A stretch of 64,000 bases of DNA from Rhizobium grahamii (GTDB lineage: Bacteria > Pseudomonadota > Alphaproteobacteria > Rhizobiales > Rhizobiaceae). Below the pieces are notes generated by a model. The model ran no database searches and was not told the DNA's origin. It was given only the letters and a program-made list of their open reading frames with translations. Location: NCBI RefSeq assembly GCF_009498215.1, contig NZ_CP043498.1, positions 3,636,001-3,700,000 of the forward strand. The letters are read 5' to 3'. Position numbers and translations under genes: made by a program. Positions 28,420 through 36,877 of this stretch are shown here, piece after piece. Numbering within the stretch: position 1 is the stretch's first letter; every line of letters starts with the position of its first letter.

Positions 28420-28767
28420 TCAGGCGTAGTTGTCGCCGTTGATCAAGGTCAGGATGGTCTTGACCGCCTGCTTGCCTGCGGTCGATTGCATGCGGTCGTA
28501 ATGGACCGCGAGTTCGTACGCTTCCGCGCTGAGGCCCGGACGAGACTTGGTCTCGACGCCCTCGAAAAGAGCTGAAATGTCGACATCGAGAAACACCGCG
28601 ATCTGGTGCAGCTTGCTTGCCGATACGCGGTTCGTACCCTTCTCGTATTTCTGGATCTGCTGGAAGGTCAGACCCAGCGCTTCGCCCAGTTCCAGCTGCG
28701 AAATCTTTCGTTGCGCCCGAAGCGCCCTAACATTCTGCCCGACAATAATATCGACCGGATCTGGCAC
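28420..28767 (-). CDS. XRE family helix-turn-helix regulator
   Basis: A 115-residue DNA-binding protein. The HTH occupies about residues 8-65 and includes ISQLELGEALGLTFQQIQKY followed by EKGTNRVSASKLHQIA. A short C-terminal region (about 70-115) lacks a recognised ligand domain. It belongs to the rhizobial group that includes PraR-like regulators, but this is a shorter paralogue and I do not assign a name. It starts with GTG 28767 behind AAGGGAA. Confidence 0.87.
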   Translation of the reverse strand: MPDPVDIIVGQNVRALRAQRKISQLELGEALGLTFQQIQKYEKGTNRVSASKLHQIAVFLDVDISALFEGVETKSRPGLSAEAYELAVHYDRMQSTAGKQAVKTILTLINGDNYA

Positions 28768-29025
28768 GTGAGTGTTCCCTTATTAGCGAGTAAATCGCGC
28801 CTCGTACTATGGCGACGTTTTGAAATATCGCAATCCGGAAGTTGAAAATTTCAACCAACTTTTCCTTGCTCCGCGGCAATAATGGTGCGTCGATATACGT
28901 TTGTAGACTTTAAGATGCAAAAACTTTACATACCACCTCTCGAAGAGGCGCCGAGTTTTACTCGGCTTTGCCATCGTCTTCTCCATCAATATGTGATGGT
29001 CCCGAAGAGCGCGGAAAAGGCGGAC

Positions 29026-29054
29026 TTGACCGCCTCTCCCGCGGCGCCTATTTT
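29026..29054 (+). promoter_or_regulatory. Sigma-70 type promoter of mbfA
   Basis: TTGACC at 29026-29031 and TATTTT at 29049-29054, with an exact 17-base spacer. The start codon is 25 bases beyond the -10. The -10 overlaps the ICE palindrome. The rest of 28768-29025 is AT-richer and shows no gene. Confidence 0.7.
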
Positions 29055-29069
29055 AGAATTATTCTAAAA
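29051..29069. promoter_or_regulatory. Irr iron-control element (ICE) operator
   Basis: TTTTAGAATTATTCTAAAA is a perfect 9+1+9 palindrome and matches the rhizobial Irr/ICE consensus (TTTAGAA-N3-TTCTAAA). It overlaps the -10 element and ends 9 bases before the mbfA start, so Irr binding under low iron should block transcription. Confidence 0.85.
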
Positions 29070-29078
29070 GAGGTCCCC

Positions 29079-30061
29079 ATGTTGAATCGCATTTTCCAGT
29101 CGTCGAAACGGTCTTTCGATAGTTTGTCGGAGCAGGAAATCCTGGCTCTGGCGATCAGTTCCGAAGAAGACGACGCCCGCATCTATCTTTCCTATGCCGA
29201 AATGCTCCGTCCCCAGTCTCCCGCCTCCGCCAAGGTGTTCGAGGATATGGCGGAGGTCGAGGATACCCACCGCAGATCCCTGATCGCGATCTACCGGGAG
29301 CGGTTTGGCGAGCGCATCACGCTGATCCGTCGCGAGCATGTGCGGGGTTCTACGAGCGCAAGCCCGATTGGCTGCGGCGGAATCTCTCGCTGGAGAAGAT
29401 CCGCGGCGAGGCCGAGGCCATGGAGCAGCAGGCCTACCGCTTCTATGTGGAGGCCACCAAGCGTGTTTCCGATGCGAAGACGCGCCAGCTGCTGGGCGAT
29501 CTCGCGCTCGCCGAGCAGGGACACGAAGACATCACCCGCATGCTGAGCGAAAAGCACGTGCCGGCGGAAGTTAAAGGCGAGGAGGACCTGGCGGTGCGGC
29601 GGCAGTTCGTGCTGACCTATGTGCAGCCCGGTCTTGCCGGGCTGATGGACGGATCGGTGTCGACGCTGGCGCCGATCTTTGCCGCGGCCTTCGCCACGCA
29701 GGACACCTGGCAGACATTTCTCGTCGGCATGTCCGCGTCGGTCGGCGCCGGCATCTCGATGGGCTTCACCGAAGCCGCGCATGACGACGGCAAGATTTCC
29801 GGCCGCGGTTCGCCGATCAAGCGCGGCCTCTCGTGCGGTGTCATGACCGCGCTCGGCGGCCTCGGACACACGCTGCCTTATCTCATCCCGAACTTCCTGA
29901 CGGCAACGACGATGGCCGTGATCATCGCGATCTTCGAGCTGTGGGCGATCGCATTCATCCAGAACCGCTACATGGAGACGCCCTTTCTCCGGGCGGCCTT
30001 CCAGGTCGTCGTCGGCGGCGGACTGGTTCTCGGCGCCGGCATTCTGATCGGCAACGGCTGA
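29079..30061 (+). pseudogene. mbfA: Membrane-bound ferritin/iron exporter MbfA, frameshifted
   Basis: Two overlapping frames together encode MbfA, a ferritin-like domain fused to a VIT1-type membrane transporter that exports iron. The N-terminal part has ferritin Glu and ExxH ligands (SSEEDDARIYLSY, EVEDTHRR, and later EQGHED). The C-terminal part (from about residue 170) is the VIT1 membrane domain (LAGLMDGSVSTLAPIF, GFTEAAHDD). The frame breaks at the G-run 29344-29347. One extra G there restores VRGFYERKPDW and a 327-residue protein. This is either sequence error or a real inactivation. ATG 29079 sits behind AGAGGTCCCC, just after the ICE operator. Confidence 0.88.
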
Positions 30062-30066
30062 GCCAG

Positions 30067-30093
30067 AAAAGGCCGGCTTCAAGCCGGCCTTTT
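30067..30093. terminator. Bidirectional terminator between mbfA and the protease gene
   Basis: GGCCGGCTT at 30071-30079 and AAGCCGGCC at 30081-30089, flanked by AAAA and TTTT, between two convergent genes. Confidence 0.8.
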
Positions 30094-30114
30094 CAATTCG
30101 AAATGTGCCCTAAC

Positions 30115-30732
30115 CTACTTCAACGCACCGACCAGCACGTCGCGGCCGTTCTCGATGGTAACCCAGCGACCGGCATTGGCGCTCGACTGGCGTTTGATGA
30201 ACGAGTACGGCGTGTCGAACCACGGCTTGACCGTCGAGGCCAGGTTGTCGAGTACGAAGTCGCCCTTGGTGGTGCGCAGCGTCAAGATCGCATGGCCTTC
30301 GCCATCCGGCTTGCGCACGACGGTCATCAGAAGGTTGGCGGCCGAGAAGCCGCGCTGGATCAGGATACGGCGCTTCAGCAGCGCGAAGTCCTCGCAATCG
30401 CCGGCCGTGGTCGGATAGGCCCAGACTTCGTCCTTGCCGTAGATTTCCTTGTCGGTCATCGGGATGATGGTGGTGTTGACCTTGGTGTTGACAGCGCGGA
30501 CCATCGCCCACTTGTCATCCGTCATGTCGGCCGCTGCCGAATTGCGGTTCGGACCGCACTCTTCGCGATGCGTCTGACAGAATTCGTAATGGCCGATCGG
30601 CTGGGACGTTGCGGCACCCGTGACCATGGAAAAATTGCTTGTTGGGGCCGGTATCGCGGCCGTCGACATCGCACACATGGCCATCATGGCCACCAGGAAA
30701 CCCTTGATCCGCACGCCCGATATTCCTTGCAT
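30115..30732 (-). CDS. Transglutaminase-like cysteine protease (BTLCP family)
   Basis: A 205-residue exported protein with a signal peptide (MQGISGVRIKGFLVAMMAMC..., cleaved around residue 25). It carries the catalytic triad of bacterial transglutaminase-like cysteine proteases: Cys in GDCEDFALLKR, His in GEGHAILTLRT and Asp in FVLDN. LapG, which cleaves surface adhesins under c-di-GMP control, belongs to this superfamily, but no adhesin or LapD partner is nearby, so the substrate is open. A CtrA-type box lies 14 bases before the start. Confidence 0.87.
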   Translation of the reverse strand: MQGISGVRIKGFLVAMMAMCAMSTAAIPAPTSNFSMVTGAATSQPIGHYEFCQTHREECGPNRNSAAADMTDDKWAMVRAVNTKVNTTIIPMTDKEIYGKDEVWAYPTTAGDCEDFALLKRRILIQRGFSAANLLMTVVRKPDGEGHAILTLRTTKGDFVLDNLASTVKPWFDTPYSFIKRQSSANAGRWVTIENGRDVLVGALK

Positions 30733-30745
30733 CGCCCCTGAATTC

Positions 30746-30760
30746 TTAACAAAAAGTTAA
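30746..30760. promoter_or_regulatory. CtrA-type box before the protease gene
   Basis: TTAACAAAAAGTTAA is an exact TTAA-N7-TTAA match ending 14 bases upstream of the minus-strand start codon at 30732. The 220 bases up to the hydrolase gene are AT-rich and show no gene. Confidence 0.5.
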
Positions 30761-30952
30761 TTGAGGGACGTGCGGAGAGTCAATCGCTACTTCTGGGGAG
30801 GGGGTGGAAGCGCTGGATATGGTTAAAATACGTTAGGATTTGACACATCGCTGCCAGTTTGCCGCATCTGGCCGCTGCGGCAATTTTCAAGCAAGTCTCT
30901 AATATTGCTAAAGATATCGCGAAGTCCAGGCTCGGTGCCAGGCTTGCGGTGA

Positions 30953-31753
30953 TCAGTCCGCCATTTCCTTAACGGCAAATAGCATGCGTTCTATGTCCTG
31001 TGGACGGGACAGGCGGTGATCCCCATCACGGATGAAGGTCAGTACCACGTCATCGGCCGGCAGATGCTCGACGAGCTTCATCGCGTGCTGGAACGGGACA
31101 TCCGGATCCTTCATCCCCTGCAGGATGTGAACAGGGCATCCAACCTCGATAATGCCCTTCAGCACCTGGTTCTCGCGTCCGTCCTCGATCAGGGCCCGGG
31201 TGTAGATATTGGGCTCCGGGCTGTATTCGGAGCGCTCTTCGAAGAAGCCGCGCTCGGCAAGCGAGGTCTTCTCCTTCTTTGTAAGGTTCGGCTCGATGAG
31301 ATCGGAGGTGAAGTCCGGTGCGGGCGCGATCAGCACCATGCCCTGAAGCTTCGGCGCATCGGCGCGCTTGGCGAACTCCTGGGCGAGCCGCAACGCGATC
31401 CAGCCGCCCATTGACGAGCCGACGAGGATGACACGCTCGAGCCTGGTGTGTGCGATGACGCCGAGCGCCTCTTCCAGCCAGCGCGAAATGGTGCCCTCGG
31501 TGAATGCGCCTTTCGACACGCCGTGCCCGGAATAGTCGAAACGGATGCACGACAGTCCGCTCTCGGCCGCGAGCCTGTCGAGCTCGATCGCCTTCGTGCC
31601 TTCCATGTCGGAGCGATATCCGGACAGCCAGACCAGGGCAGGGCCGTTGTTGCCTTCCCGCGCCGGACGCACCACATAGGCGATGTCCCGGGCAGCGGCG
31701 CCTTGCCCGACGGCCAGAAATTGCGGTTCGGAGGCGGAAATGGCGTCGGACAT
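30953..31753 (-). CDS. Alpha/beta hydrolase
   Basis: A 266-residue cytoplasmic hydrolase. The nucleophile elbow is VGSSMGGW, the acid is probably Asp in GMKDPDVPF, and the catalytic His is in IRDGDHRLSRP near the C-terminus. An early SGYRSDMEG loop could form the oxyanion hole. It resembles the thioesterase/esterase-like BAAT-type hydrolases next to infC in other rhizobia, but the substrate is unknown. ATG 31753 has AAGGAG eight bases upstream. It is divergent from infC. Confidence 0.88.
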   Translation of the reverse strand: MSDAISASEPQFLAVGQGAAARDIAYVVRPAREGNNGPALVWLSGYRSDMEGTKAIELDRLAAESGLSCIRFDYSGHGVSKGAFTEGTISRWLEEALGVIAHTRLERVILVGSSMGGWIALRLAQEFAKRADAPKLQGMVLIAPAPDFTSDLIEPNLTKKEKTSLAERGFFEERSEYSPEPNIYTRALIEDGRENQVLKGIIEVGCPVHILQGMKDPDVPFQHAMKLVEHLPADDVVLTFIRDGDHRLSRPQDIERMLFAVKEMAD

Positions 31754-31928
31754 GCGAAAACTCCTTCGTTTCGGCCTATAAAACAGATTCTTGACAGGCT
31801 GACAGCGGGTGATTTTTCCGCTAAAGCGTGCTAATGACTTGGTTGCAGCGATGGCGAAACTCGGTCGTCTTCCTTATATAGAGGCGATCCGCTGCAGCAA
31901 TCCGAAACAACGCGAGGAGAGTACGACC

Positions 31929-32465
31929 ATTCGCAGACCTTTCAAGAACGACGCGCCCGTAAAGGAAGGGCCGCGCTCGAACAGGGAAATTCGCATTCCC
32001 AAAGTTCAGCTCATCGATGCTGAAGGACAGAATCTAGGCGTCGTGGCGACCGACCAGGCCCTGAGAATGGCTGAAGAAGCCGGCCTCGACCTGGTGGAGA
32101 TTTCCCCCAACGCCGAACCGCCTGTGTGCAAGATCCTCGATCTGGGCAAGCTGAAATATGCCAACCAGAAGAAGGCCGCCGAGGCGCGCAAGAAGCAGAA
32201 GATCGTCGAAGTCAAAGAAATCAAGATGCGCCCGAACATCGACACCCATGATTATGAGGTGAAGATGAAGGCGATGGGTCGTTTCTTCGAAGAAGGCGAC
32301 AAGGTCAAGGTGACCCTGAAGTTCCGCGGCCGCGAAATGGCCCACCAGGAACTCGGCATGAAGCTTTTGCAGCAGGTCAAGGCCGACACGCTGGAGTTCG
32401 CCAAGGTCGAGGCTGAGCCCAAGCTCGAAGGCCGCCAGATGATGATGGTGCTCGCACCGAAGTAA
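31929..32465 (+). CDS. infC: Translation initiation factor IF-3, ATT start
   Basis: 178 residues. The protein should begin (I/M)[15 protein letters not shown], which places the start at ATT 31929, behind AGGAG at 31914-31918. ATT/AUU starts are characteristic of infC because IF-3 rejects non-canonical codons and so limits its own synthesis. A frame open from 31809 with a conventional start would add 40 residues unlike any IF-3. The N-domain ends near residue 80; the linker is Lys-rich; the C-domain has [12 protein letters not shown] and [13 protein letters not shown]. The usual rpmI-rplT partners follow only after a 3.6-kb insertion. Confidence 0.95.
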   Translation: MRRPFKNDAPVKEGPRSNREIRIPKVQLIDAEGQNLGVVATDQALRMAEEAGLDLVEISPNAEPPVCKILDLGKLKYANQKKAAEARKKQKIVEVKEIKMRPNIDTHDYEVKMKAMGRFFEEGDKVKVTLKFRGREMAHQELGMKLLQQVKADTLEFAKVEAEPKLEGRQMMMVLAPK

Positions 32466-32501
32466 GATGTCGGAACAGGGCGCATCGCCGCCATTCGTAT
32501 C

Positions 32502-32527
32502 AAAGCCGTCCGAAAGGGCGGCTTTTG
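32502..32527 (+). terminator. Terminator after infC
   Basis: AAAGCCGTCC and GGGCGGCTTT with a four-base loop (one G-T pair), followed by TTGTATTT, about 40 bases after the stop. It separates infC from the secreted-protein cassette. Confidence 0.75.
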
Positions 32528-32637
32528 TATTTCTGGGTTGTCCCATCAATCTGACAGGATACTGACATCGGCGCTCAACGCCTTGTCAGTCAGCTTTTGC
32601 CATTCTCTGCGCATCGAAACGACAGAGGAGGCAAGTC

Positions 32638-33210
32638 ATGACAATCAAGATTCGCAAGATGGCGCTCGCATCGGTTGCCGCATTGGCGCTAACGGCGTCG
32701 ATGCCGGTCGTTCAATCGTTCGGCCCGCCTTCGCTGGCGGGGGCTGCCTTGGCCCGGGGCGGTCACGACGATGGCGGCTCCTCAAGCAGCAGCGGCAGCG
32801 GTAGCTCCGGTCGAAGCGGCGGTAATCATGGTAGCGACGACCATGGCGGCCGCAGTGGCGGTCATGACGACGACGGCAATGATGACCACGGCGGTCGGCG
32901 CGGCGATCGCGCCTCTGACGACGGCGCCTCCCATGACGTCGGCGACGACAATCCCGGAAACCATGGCGGGCGAAGAAACCGTGACCGGTCCGATCGACCG
33001 CAGACCGTCCTGACGGTTTCTGATGCAAGCCTGCGCGGTCTTCTGAACGGATCGCTGGTGGCGCGCGATCAGCTCGGCCGCCTGCTGGAAGTCGAGGTCG
33101 AGCGCGAACATGGCGCGCGCATTATCAAGGCCCAGGTCCACCGGTCGGATGCTCGCCGCAATCCTGGAGCAATCACCAGTGTCCAGATCCTCCCAGCTGC
33201 CGCGCAGTAG
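32638..33210 (+). CDS. Exported Asp/His/Gly/Ser-rich protein
   Basis: 190 residues. A signal peptide covers about residues 1-35. A disordered region (about 40-120) is dense in Gly, Ser, Asp and His (GGHDDDGNDDHGGRRGD), giving an acidic, His-containing, potentially metal-binding stretch. A folded C-terminal part of about 70 residues (LTVSDASLRGLLNGSL onward) resembles nothing I can name. ATG 32638 is preceded by GAGGAGG. It is the first gene after the infC terminator. It shares composition with the next gene, which suggests duplication or a joint role. Confidence 0.75.
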   Translation: MTIKIRKMALASVAALALTASMPVVQSFGPPSLAGAALARGGHDDGGSSSSSGSGSSGRSGGNHGSDDHGGRSGGHDDDGNDDHGGRRGDRASDDGASHDVGDDNPGNHGGRRNRDRSDRPQTVLTVSDASLRGLLNGSLVARDQLGRLLEVEVEREHGARIIKAQVHRSDARRNPGAITSVQILPAAAQ

Positions 33211-33344
33211 CGCGACAGATCTTCCGACCGCCTCGGAAGAAAGAGGCTCCGTCGCCATGCGACGGGGTCTCTTGGTCTGGCGACCTTGCCTCGCCGCAGT
33301 GAAGCGTACAATCTAGCTGCTGGCCCTTAATCGCCGGAACGACC

Positions 33345-33875
33345 ATGGACCCCAAACGCCGCTCGCTTCTATCTCTTTTATTGTTGACCTGCTGGCTGGC
33401 GGCGGCCGGTAACCTCGCGGTGCGCGATGCATCCGCCAAGGACGGAGGCAGCAACAGCGGGTCGGGCAGTTCGGGCGGCTCCGGCAGCGGCTCCTCTGGA
33501 TCCGGTTCGTCCGGATCGAATTCCGGAAGTTCCGGCTCCGGAAGCGATAACAGCGGCCATGGCGGCGGCGATGATCACGGAGGCGGTCATGGCGGTGACG
33601 ACGGCGATGATGGCGACGACGACGGCGGTAGCGGCAATCACGGGCGCGGTTCGGACTATGATCGCGCCAGGGATGCTGTCCGGGACGGCAAGGTGCTGCC
33701 CCTGAAGGCGATCCTGAAAAACATCGACATGCGACGCTATGGCCGCGTCATCGACGTCCGGCTGCAGCGGTCGATGGTCAGCGATACCTATCAGCTGAAA
33801 GTCAGGGACGGCGCCGGAACCATCAGAACCCTGCGCATCAACGCCCGCGACGGCACGTTGCTGGGAGGATCCTGA
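33345..33875 (+). CDS. Exported Gly/Ser/Asp-rich protein with PepSY-like C-terminus
   Basis: 176 residues. A signal peptide (hydrophobic LLSLLLLTCWLAAAG) ends near residue 31. A Gly/Ser repeat (about 33-68) is followed by an Asp/His/Gly run (GGDDHGGGHGGDDGDDGDDD). The last 65 residues (DAVRDGKVLPLKAILKNI..., ending in RINARDGTLLG) have the PepSY-like pattern seen in small periplasmic proteins encoded beside response regulators. It ends three bases before the response-regulator gene, so it is probably an accessory sensor or ligand-binding part of that system. Confidence 0.78.
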   Translation: MDPKRRSLLSLLLLTCWLAAAGNLAVRDASAKDGGSNSGSGSSGGSGSGSSGSGSSGSNSGSSGSGSDNSGHGGGDDHGGGHGGDDGDDGDDDGGSGNHGRGSDYDRARDAVRDGKVLPLKAILKNIDMRRYGRVIDVRLQRSMVSDTYQLKVRDGAGTIRTLRINARDGTLLGGS

Positions 33876-33878
33876 CCA

Positions 33879-34547
33879 ATGCGGATCTTGCTGGGCGAGG
33901 ACGACGCCAACATTTCCAGTCACGTGGTCGAGGCGCTCGGGCGCGAGGGCTACCGCATCGACGTTCTCGCGACCGGGCCGCAGGTCTGGGAGGAAGGCGA
34001 GACCGGTGACTTCGCCGCGATCATTCTCGACCTCGGCCTGCCAGGCATGGACGGCCTGTCGATCCTGAAGCGATGGCGCATGGCCGGCATCAATACGCCT
34101 GTCCTGGTGCTGACGGCTCGCGGCTCATGGATGGAGCGCGTTGATGGCTTCGATGCCGGAGCCGACGATTATCTGCCGAAGCCGTTTCGCACCGAGGAAT
34201 TGATCGCGCGTCTGCGCGCCTTGTTGCGCCGCTCCGGCGTCGGCCACGCACGCGTCAAGTCCGCCGATCGCTTCACGCTGGATGAAAATGCCCGCCGGGT
34301 GACATTCGACGGCAGGGAGTTGGACCTAAGCCCGCTGGAATATCGGATGCTGGCGCTTTTCATCGCAAGACCCGGCGCGGTGCTCACCGCCGCTGAACTT
34401 GCGAGCCAGGTTCAGGGCAGGGACGATGATGCCGCCAAGAATGCCGTCGAAGCCATGGTGGCACGACTGAGAAAGAAGACCGACAGCGACGCGATCGAGA
34501 CGCGTCGTGGCTTCGGCTATGTGCTGCCGGAGCGGCGTGGCGCATGA
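33879..34547 (+). CDS. OmpR/PhoB-family response regulator
   Basis: 222 residues. The receiver domain (1-120) has the acidic pair GEDD, the phospho-accepting Asp in IILDLGLPGMDG (about residue 51), the Thr/Ala switch LTARG, and Lys in PKPF. The C-terminal winged helix (about 130-220) ends RRGFGYVLPE. The partner kinase overlaps by four bases (ATGA). It resembles PhoP/QseB-type regulators, which often answer to metals or envelope stress; the target genes are unknown. Confidence 0.93.
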   Translation: MRILLGEDDANISSHVVEALGREGYRIDVLATGPQVWEEGETGDFAAIILDLGLPGMDGLSILKRWRMAGINTPVLVLTARGSWMERVDGFDAGADDYLPKPFRTEELIARLRALLRRSGVGHARVKSADRFTLDENARRVTFDGRELDLSPLEYRMLALFIARPGAVLTAAELASQVQGRDDDAAKNAVEAMVARLRKKTDSDAIETRRGFGYVLPERRGA

Positions 34548-35884
34548 TGGGCTCGCTGCGATTTCGCCTTGCCGTCGGCGCGCTTGTCGCGATCGGCGTT
34601 GCATTGACGATCGTCTGGTTTGTGCTCAGCCATCTGTTCACCGATTATCTCGCCGACCAGTATTCCTATGAGATGACCGGCGTGATGGATTCACTCGCCG
34701 CGCGCCTCACGGTCGAAGATGGTCGGCTCGTGCTGACGGGTGAACTGGCCGACACCCGCTTCGACCTGCCAACGGGCGGCCGCTACTGGCAGATCTCTCC
34801 GAGCGATGGCGGGCGCCCCTTGCGCTCGCGATCGCTGTGGGATGAGGAGATCGCCGCCGGCGATCTGTCTGCCGATCTCTATTGCGGGTTCCGCCAGACA
34901 GATGGCCCGGACGGATTGCCCGTCCTTGTTTCGGAAAAGCGGATGAGCCTTGGGGAGGGCGCTGCCCGCAAGGAGTTCACGATCTACACCGGTTTCTCCA
35001 AGGCCGAGATGGAAACCGTGCTTGAAAGCTATCACCGGCCGTTGCGGTTGATGCTGCTGTCGATCGGCGGGATCTTGCTGCTGGCCGCCTTTCTGCAGGG
35101 CTGGATTGGCCTTCGTCCGCTGGCGCGGCTTCGTGACAGCGTTGCGGATATCCGCGCTGGCCGCCTTGCCCATATTGGCTGGAGCGGACCGAGAGAGGTG
35201 ACGCCGCTGGTGCGCGAGATCAACCTCTTGCTGACCGAGCGCGAAACGGCCGTCGAGCGGGCCCGGGCGCGGGCAAGTGATCTGGCCCATGGGCTGAAGA
35301 CGCCACTGACGGTTCTGTCTCATCTGGCGGAGAGCCTGCCGGCCGAAAAGCGCGACACCGCCCTGCAGCAGATCGAGCTGGTGCGGCAGCGATCCGATCG
35401 TCAGCTGCAGGCCGCGCGCATGGGCGTCGAACAGATGGCGACGACGTCGCTGCTCGGCATATCGGGAAAGCTCGTCAATGTCCTGCAGGCGTTCACCTCG
35501 GGAAAGGGCATCGATTGGCATGTCGACATCGATCCGGCGCTGAGCATTCAGGCGGATCCCGCTGATATCGCGGAGGCGCTGGGCAATGTGCTCGATAATG
35601 CCGTACGCTTTGCCCGCTCGCGAATTGAGCTCAGCGCCCGTCACGACCAACGGCATATCGTTCTGATCGTCTCCGACGATGGCCCCGGCGCGGGTGCCGA
35701 GAGCTACGACCGGATGCTGAAGCGCGGCGTTACCATCAACGACGAGACCTCCGGCTCCGGGCTCGGGCTTGCAATCTCCGCCGATATCGTCGAAGCCTAT
35801 GGCGGCAAGCTCGATCTCCTGGCATCGAAACTGGGTGGGTTGATGGTGAAAATGACCTTGCCCGCCAGCGAGGTTGCCCCTTGA
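34544..35884 (+). CDS. Sensor histidine kinase
   Basis: 446 residues. Membrane helices at about 7-30 and 165-185 enclose a periplasmic sensor of about 135 residues containing a single Cys. A HAMP-like linker follows. The H-box is ASDLAHGLKTPLTVL (His near residue 249), the N-box NVLDNAVRF, G1 DDGPGAG and G2 GSGLGLAI. The HGLKTPL form is typical of the PhoQ/QseC group. The sensor sequence has no obvious named ligand domain; the preceding Asp/His-rich exported proteins suggest divalent cations. Confidence 0.92.
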   Translation: MMGSLRFRLAVGALVAIGVALTIVWFVLSHLFTDYLADQYSYEMTGVMDSLAARLTVEDGRLVLTGELADTRFDLPTGGRYWQISPSDGGRPLRSRSLWDEEIAAGDLSADLYCGFRQTDGPDGLPVLVSEKRMSLGEGAARKEFTIYTGFSKAEMETVLESYHRPLRLMLLSIGGILLLAAFLQGWIGLRPLARLRDSVADIRAGRLAHIGWSGPREVTPLVREINLLLTERETAVERARARASDLAHGLKTPLTVLSHLAESLPAEKRDTALQQIELVRQRSDRQLQAARMGVEQMATTSLLGISGKLVNVLQAFTSGKGIDWHVDIDPALSIQADPADIAEALGNVLDNAVRFARSRIELSARHDQRHIVLIVSDDGPGAGAESYDRMLKRGVTINDETSGSGLGLAISADIVEAYGGKLDLLASKLGGLMVKMTLPASEVAP

Positions 35885-35917
35885 TGTCGGACACGGAAGA
35901 TTCCTCGCCTCGCCCCG

Positions 35918-35946
35918 TTGCACTTTTATGACGTCGCGGTTATAAG
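35918..35946 (+). promoter_or_regulatory. Sigma-70 promoter for rpmI-rplT
   Basis: TTGCAC at 35918-35923 and TATAAG at 35941-35946, with an exact 17-base spacer. A leader of about 175 bases separates it from rpmI, long enough for L20-type autogenous control, though I could not fold a specific structure. Confidence 0.7.
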
Positions 35947-36128
35947 CGCGCGTCCGAACTGACCGGCAGGGCATGCCGTGGCAGTTTCGAATGCTTGCGG
36001 AACGGTTCGTCACCGGAGCCGCAGATCAACAACAAACGCTCCCGCACTTGTTGCGACTCCAGGGAAACCGGGCATCGCGAGAAGGCTTCTTTTGAAGCAT
36101 GCAGGGGGATCAGAAACGGAGTAGCAAA

Positions 36129-36332
36129 ATGCCCAAGATGAAGACGAAGTCTGCTGCCAAGAAGCGGTTCAAGATCACCGCAACTGGCAAGGTCAAGGCT
36201 GCAGCTGCTGGCAAGCGCCATGGCATGATCAAGCGTAGCAACAAGTTCATCCGCGATGCACGTGGCACGATGGTTCTGGCTGAACCGGATGGCCGCAAGG
36301 TCGTGAAGAACTACCTGCCGAACGGTCTCTAA
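36129..36332 (+). CDS. rpmI: Ribosomal protein bL35
   Basis: 67 residues, very basic, starting [15 protein letters not shown], the conserved L35 N-terminus. It ends in the usual YLPNGL-like tail. ATG 36129 fits the family; the frame is open upstream but adds unrelated residues. rplT follows after 39 bases. Confidence 0.97.
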   Translation: MPKMKTKSAAKKRFKITATGKVKAAAAGKRHGMIKRSNKFIRDARGTMVLAEPDGRKVVKNYLPNGL

Positions 36333-36371
36333 GACTATTCCGCGAACGCTTTAGATTAAGGAGATCATGAA

Positions 36372-36776
36372 ATGGCACGTGTAAAAAGAGGCGTTACCGC
36401 CCACGCCAAGCACAAGAAGGTTTTGAAGGCCGCTAAGGGCTTCTACGGTCGTCGCAAGAACACCATCCGCGCCGCTAAGGCCGCTGTTGATCGTTCGAAG
36501 CAGTACGCCTACCGCGACCGCAAGGTCAACAAGCGCAACTTCCGCGCTCTCTGGATCCAGCGTATCAACGCTGCTGTCCGCGAATTCGGCCTGACCTACG
36601 GCCGCTTCATCGACGGCCTGAACAAGGCTGGCATCGAAGTTGACCGTAAGGTTCTCTCCGATATGGCGATCCATGAGCCGGAAGCATTCGGTGCACTCGT
36701 TGCAGCCTCCAAGAAGGCTCTCGAGTACCTGAAGGACGCTGGTACGAAGAACGAGTTTGAAGCAGCCGTCAACTAA
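36372..36776 (+). CDS. rplT: Ribosomal protein bL20
   Basis: 134 residues. It has the typical [28 protein letters not shown] start and a basic helical N-terminal arm. A globular C-domain ([19 protein letters not shown]) follows. L20 nucleates 50S assembly and often represses its own operon. A clear terminator lies downstream. Confidence 0.98.
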   Translation: MARVKRGVTAHAKHKKVLKAAKGFYGRRKNTIRAAKAAVDRSKQYAYRDRKVNKRNFRALWIQRINAAVREFGLTYGRFIDGLNKAGIEVDRKVLSDMAIHEPEAFGALVAASKKALEYLKDAGTKNEFEAAVN

Positions 36777-36811
36777 GCCGGCGCTATCAAAGCTTTTGCT
36801 TCGATGATTTT

Positions 36812-36850
36812 GAACCCGCGCTGGCAAGGCTTGCGCGGGTTCTTTCGTTT
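36812..36850 (+). terminator. Terminator after rplT
   Basis: GAACCCGCGC at 36812-36821 pairs with GCGCGGGTTC at 36833-36842 and is followed by TTTCGTTTT. Confidence 0.85.
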
Positions 36851-36877
36851 TAATCCGGATGAAGGCGTCGAGAAGGC

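Noticed and set aside
28807..28989. 60-codon minus-strand frame upstream of mbfA
   Set aside because: Its composition is not coding-like, no ribosome site is present, and it lies in the AT-rich promoter region.
29079..29575. Programmed -1 frameshifting in mbfA
   Set aside because: The G4 run lacks the heptameric slippery pattern and I see no downstream pseudoknot; the same one-base loss in three unrelated genes favours sequence error.
32770..33650. Repeat array (CRISPR or tandem repeat) in the GGC/GAC-rich stretch
   Set aside because: The repetition follows codons for Gly, Ser, Asp and His within two signal-peptide proteins; there are no constant repeats with unique spacers.
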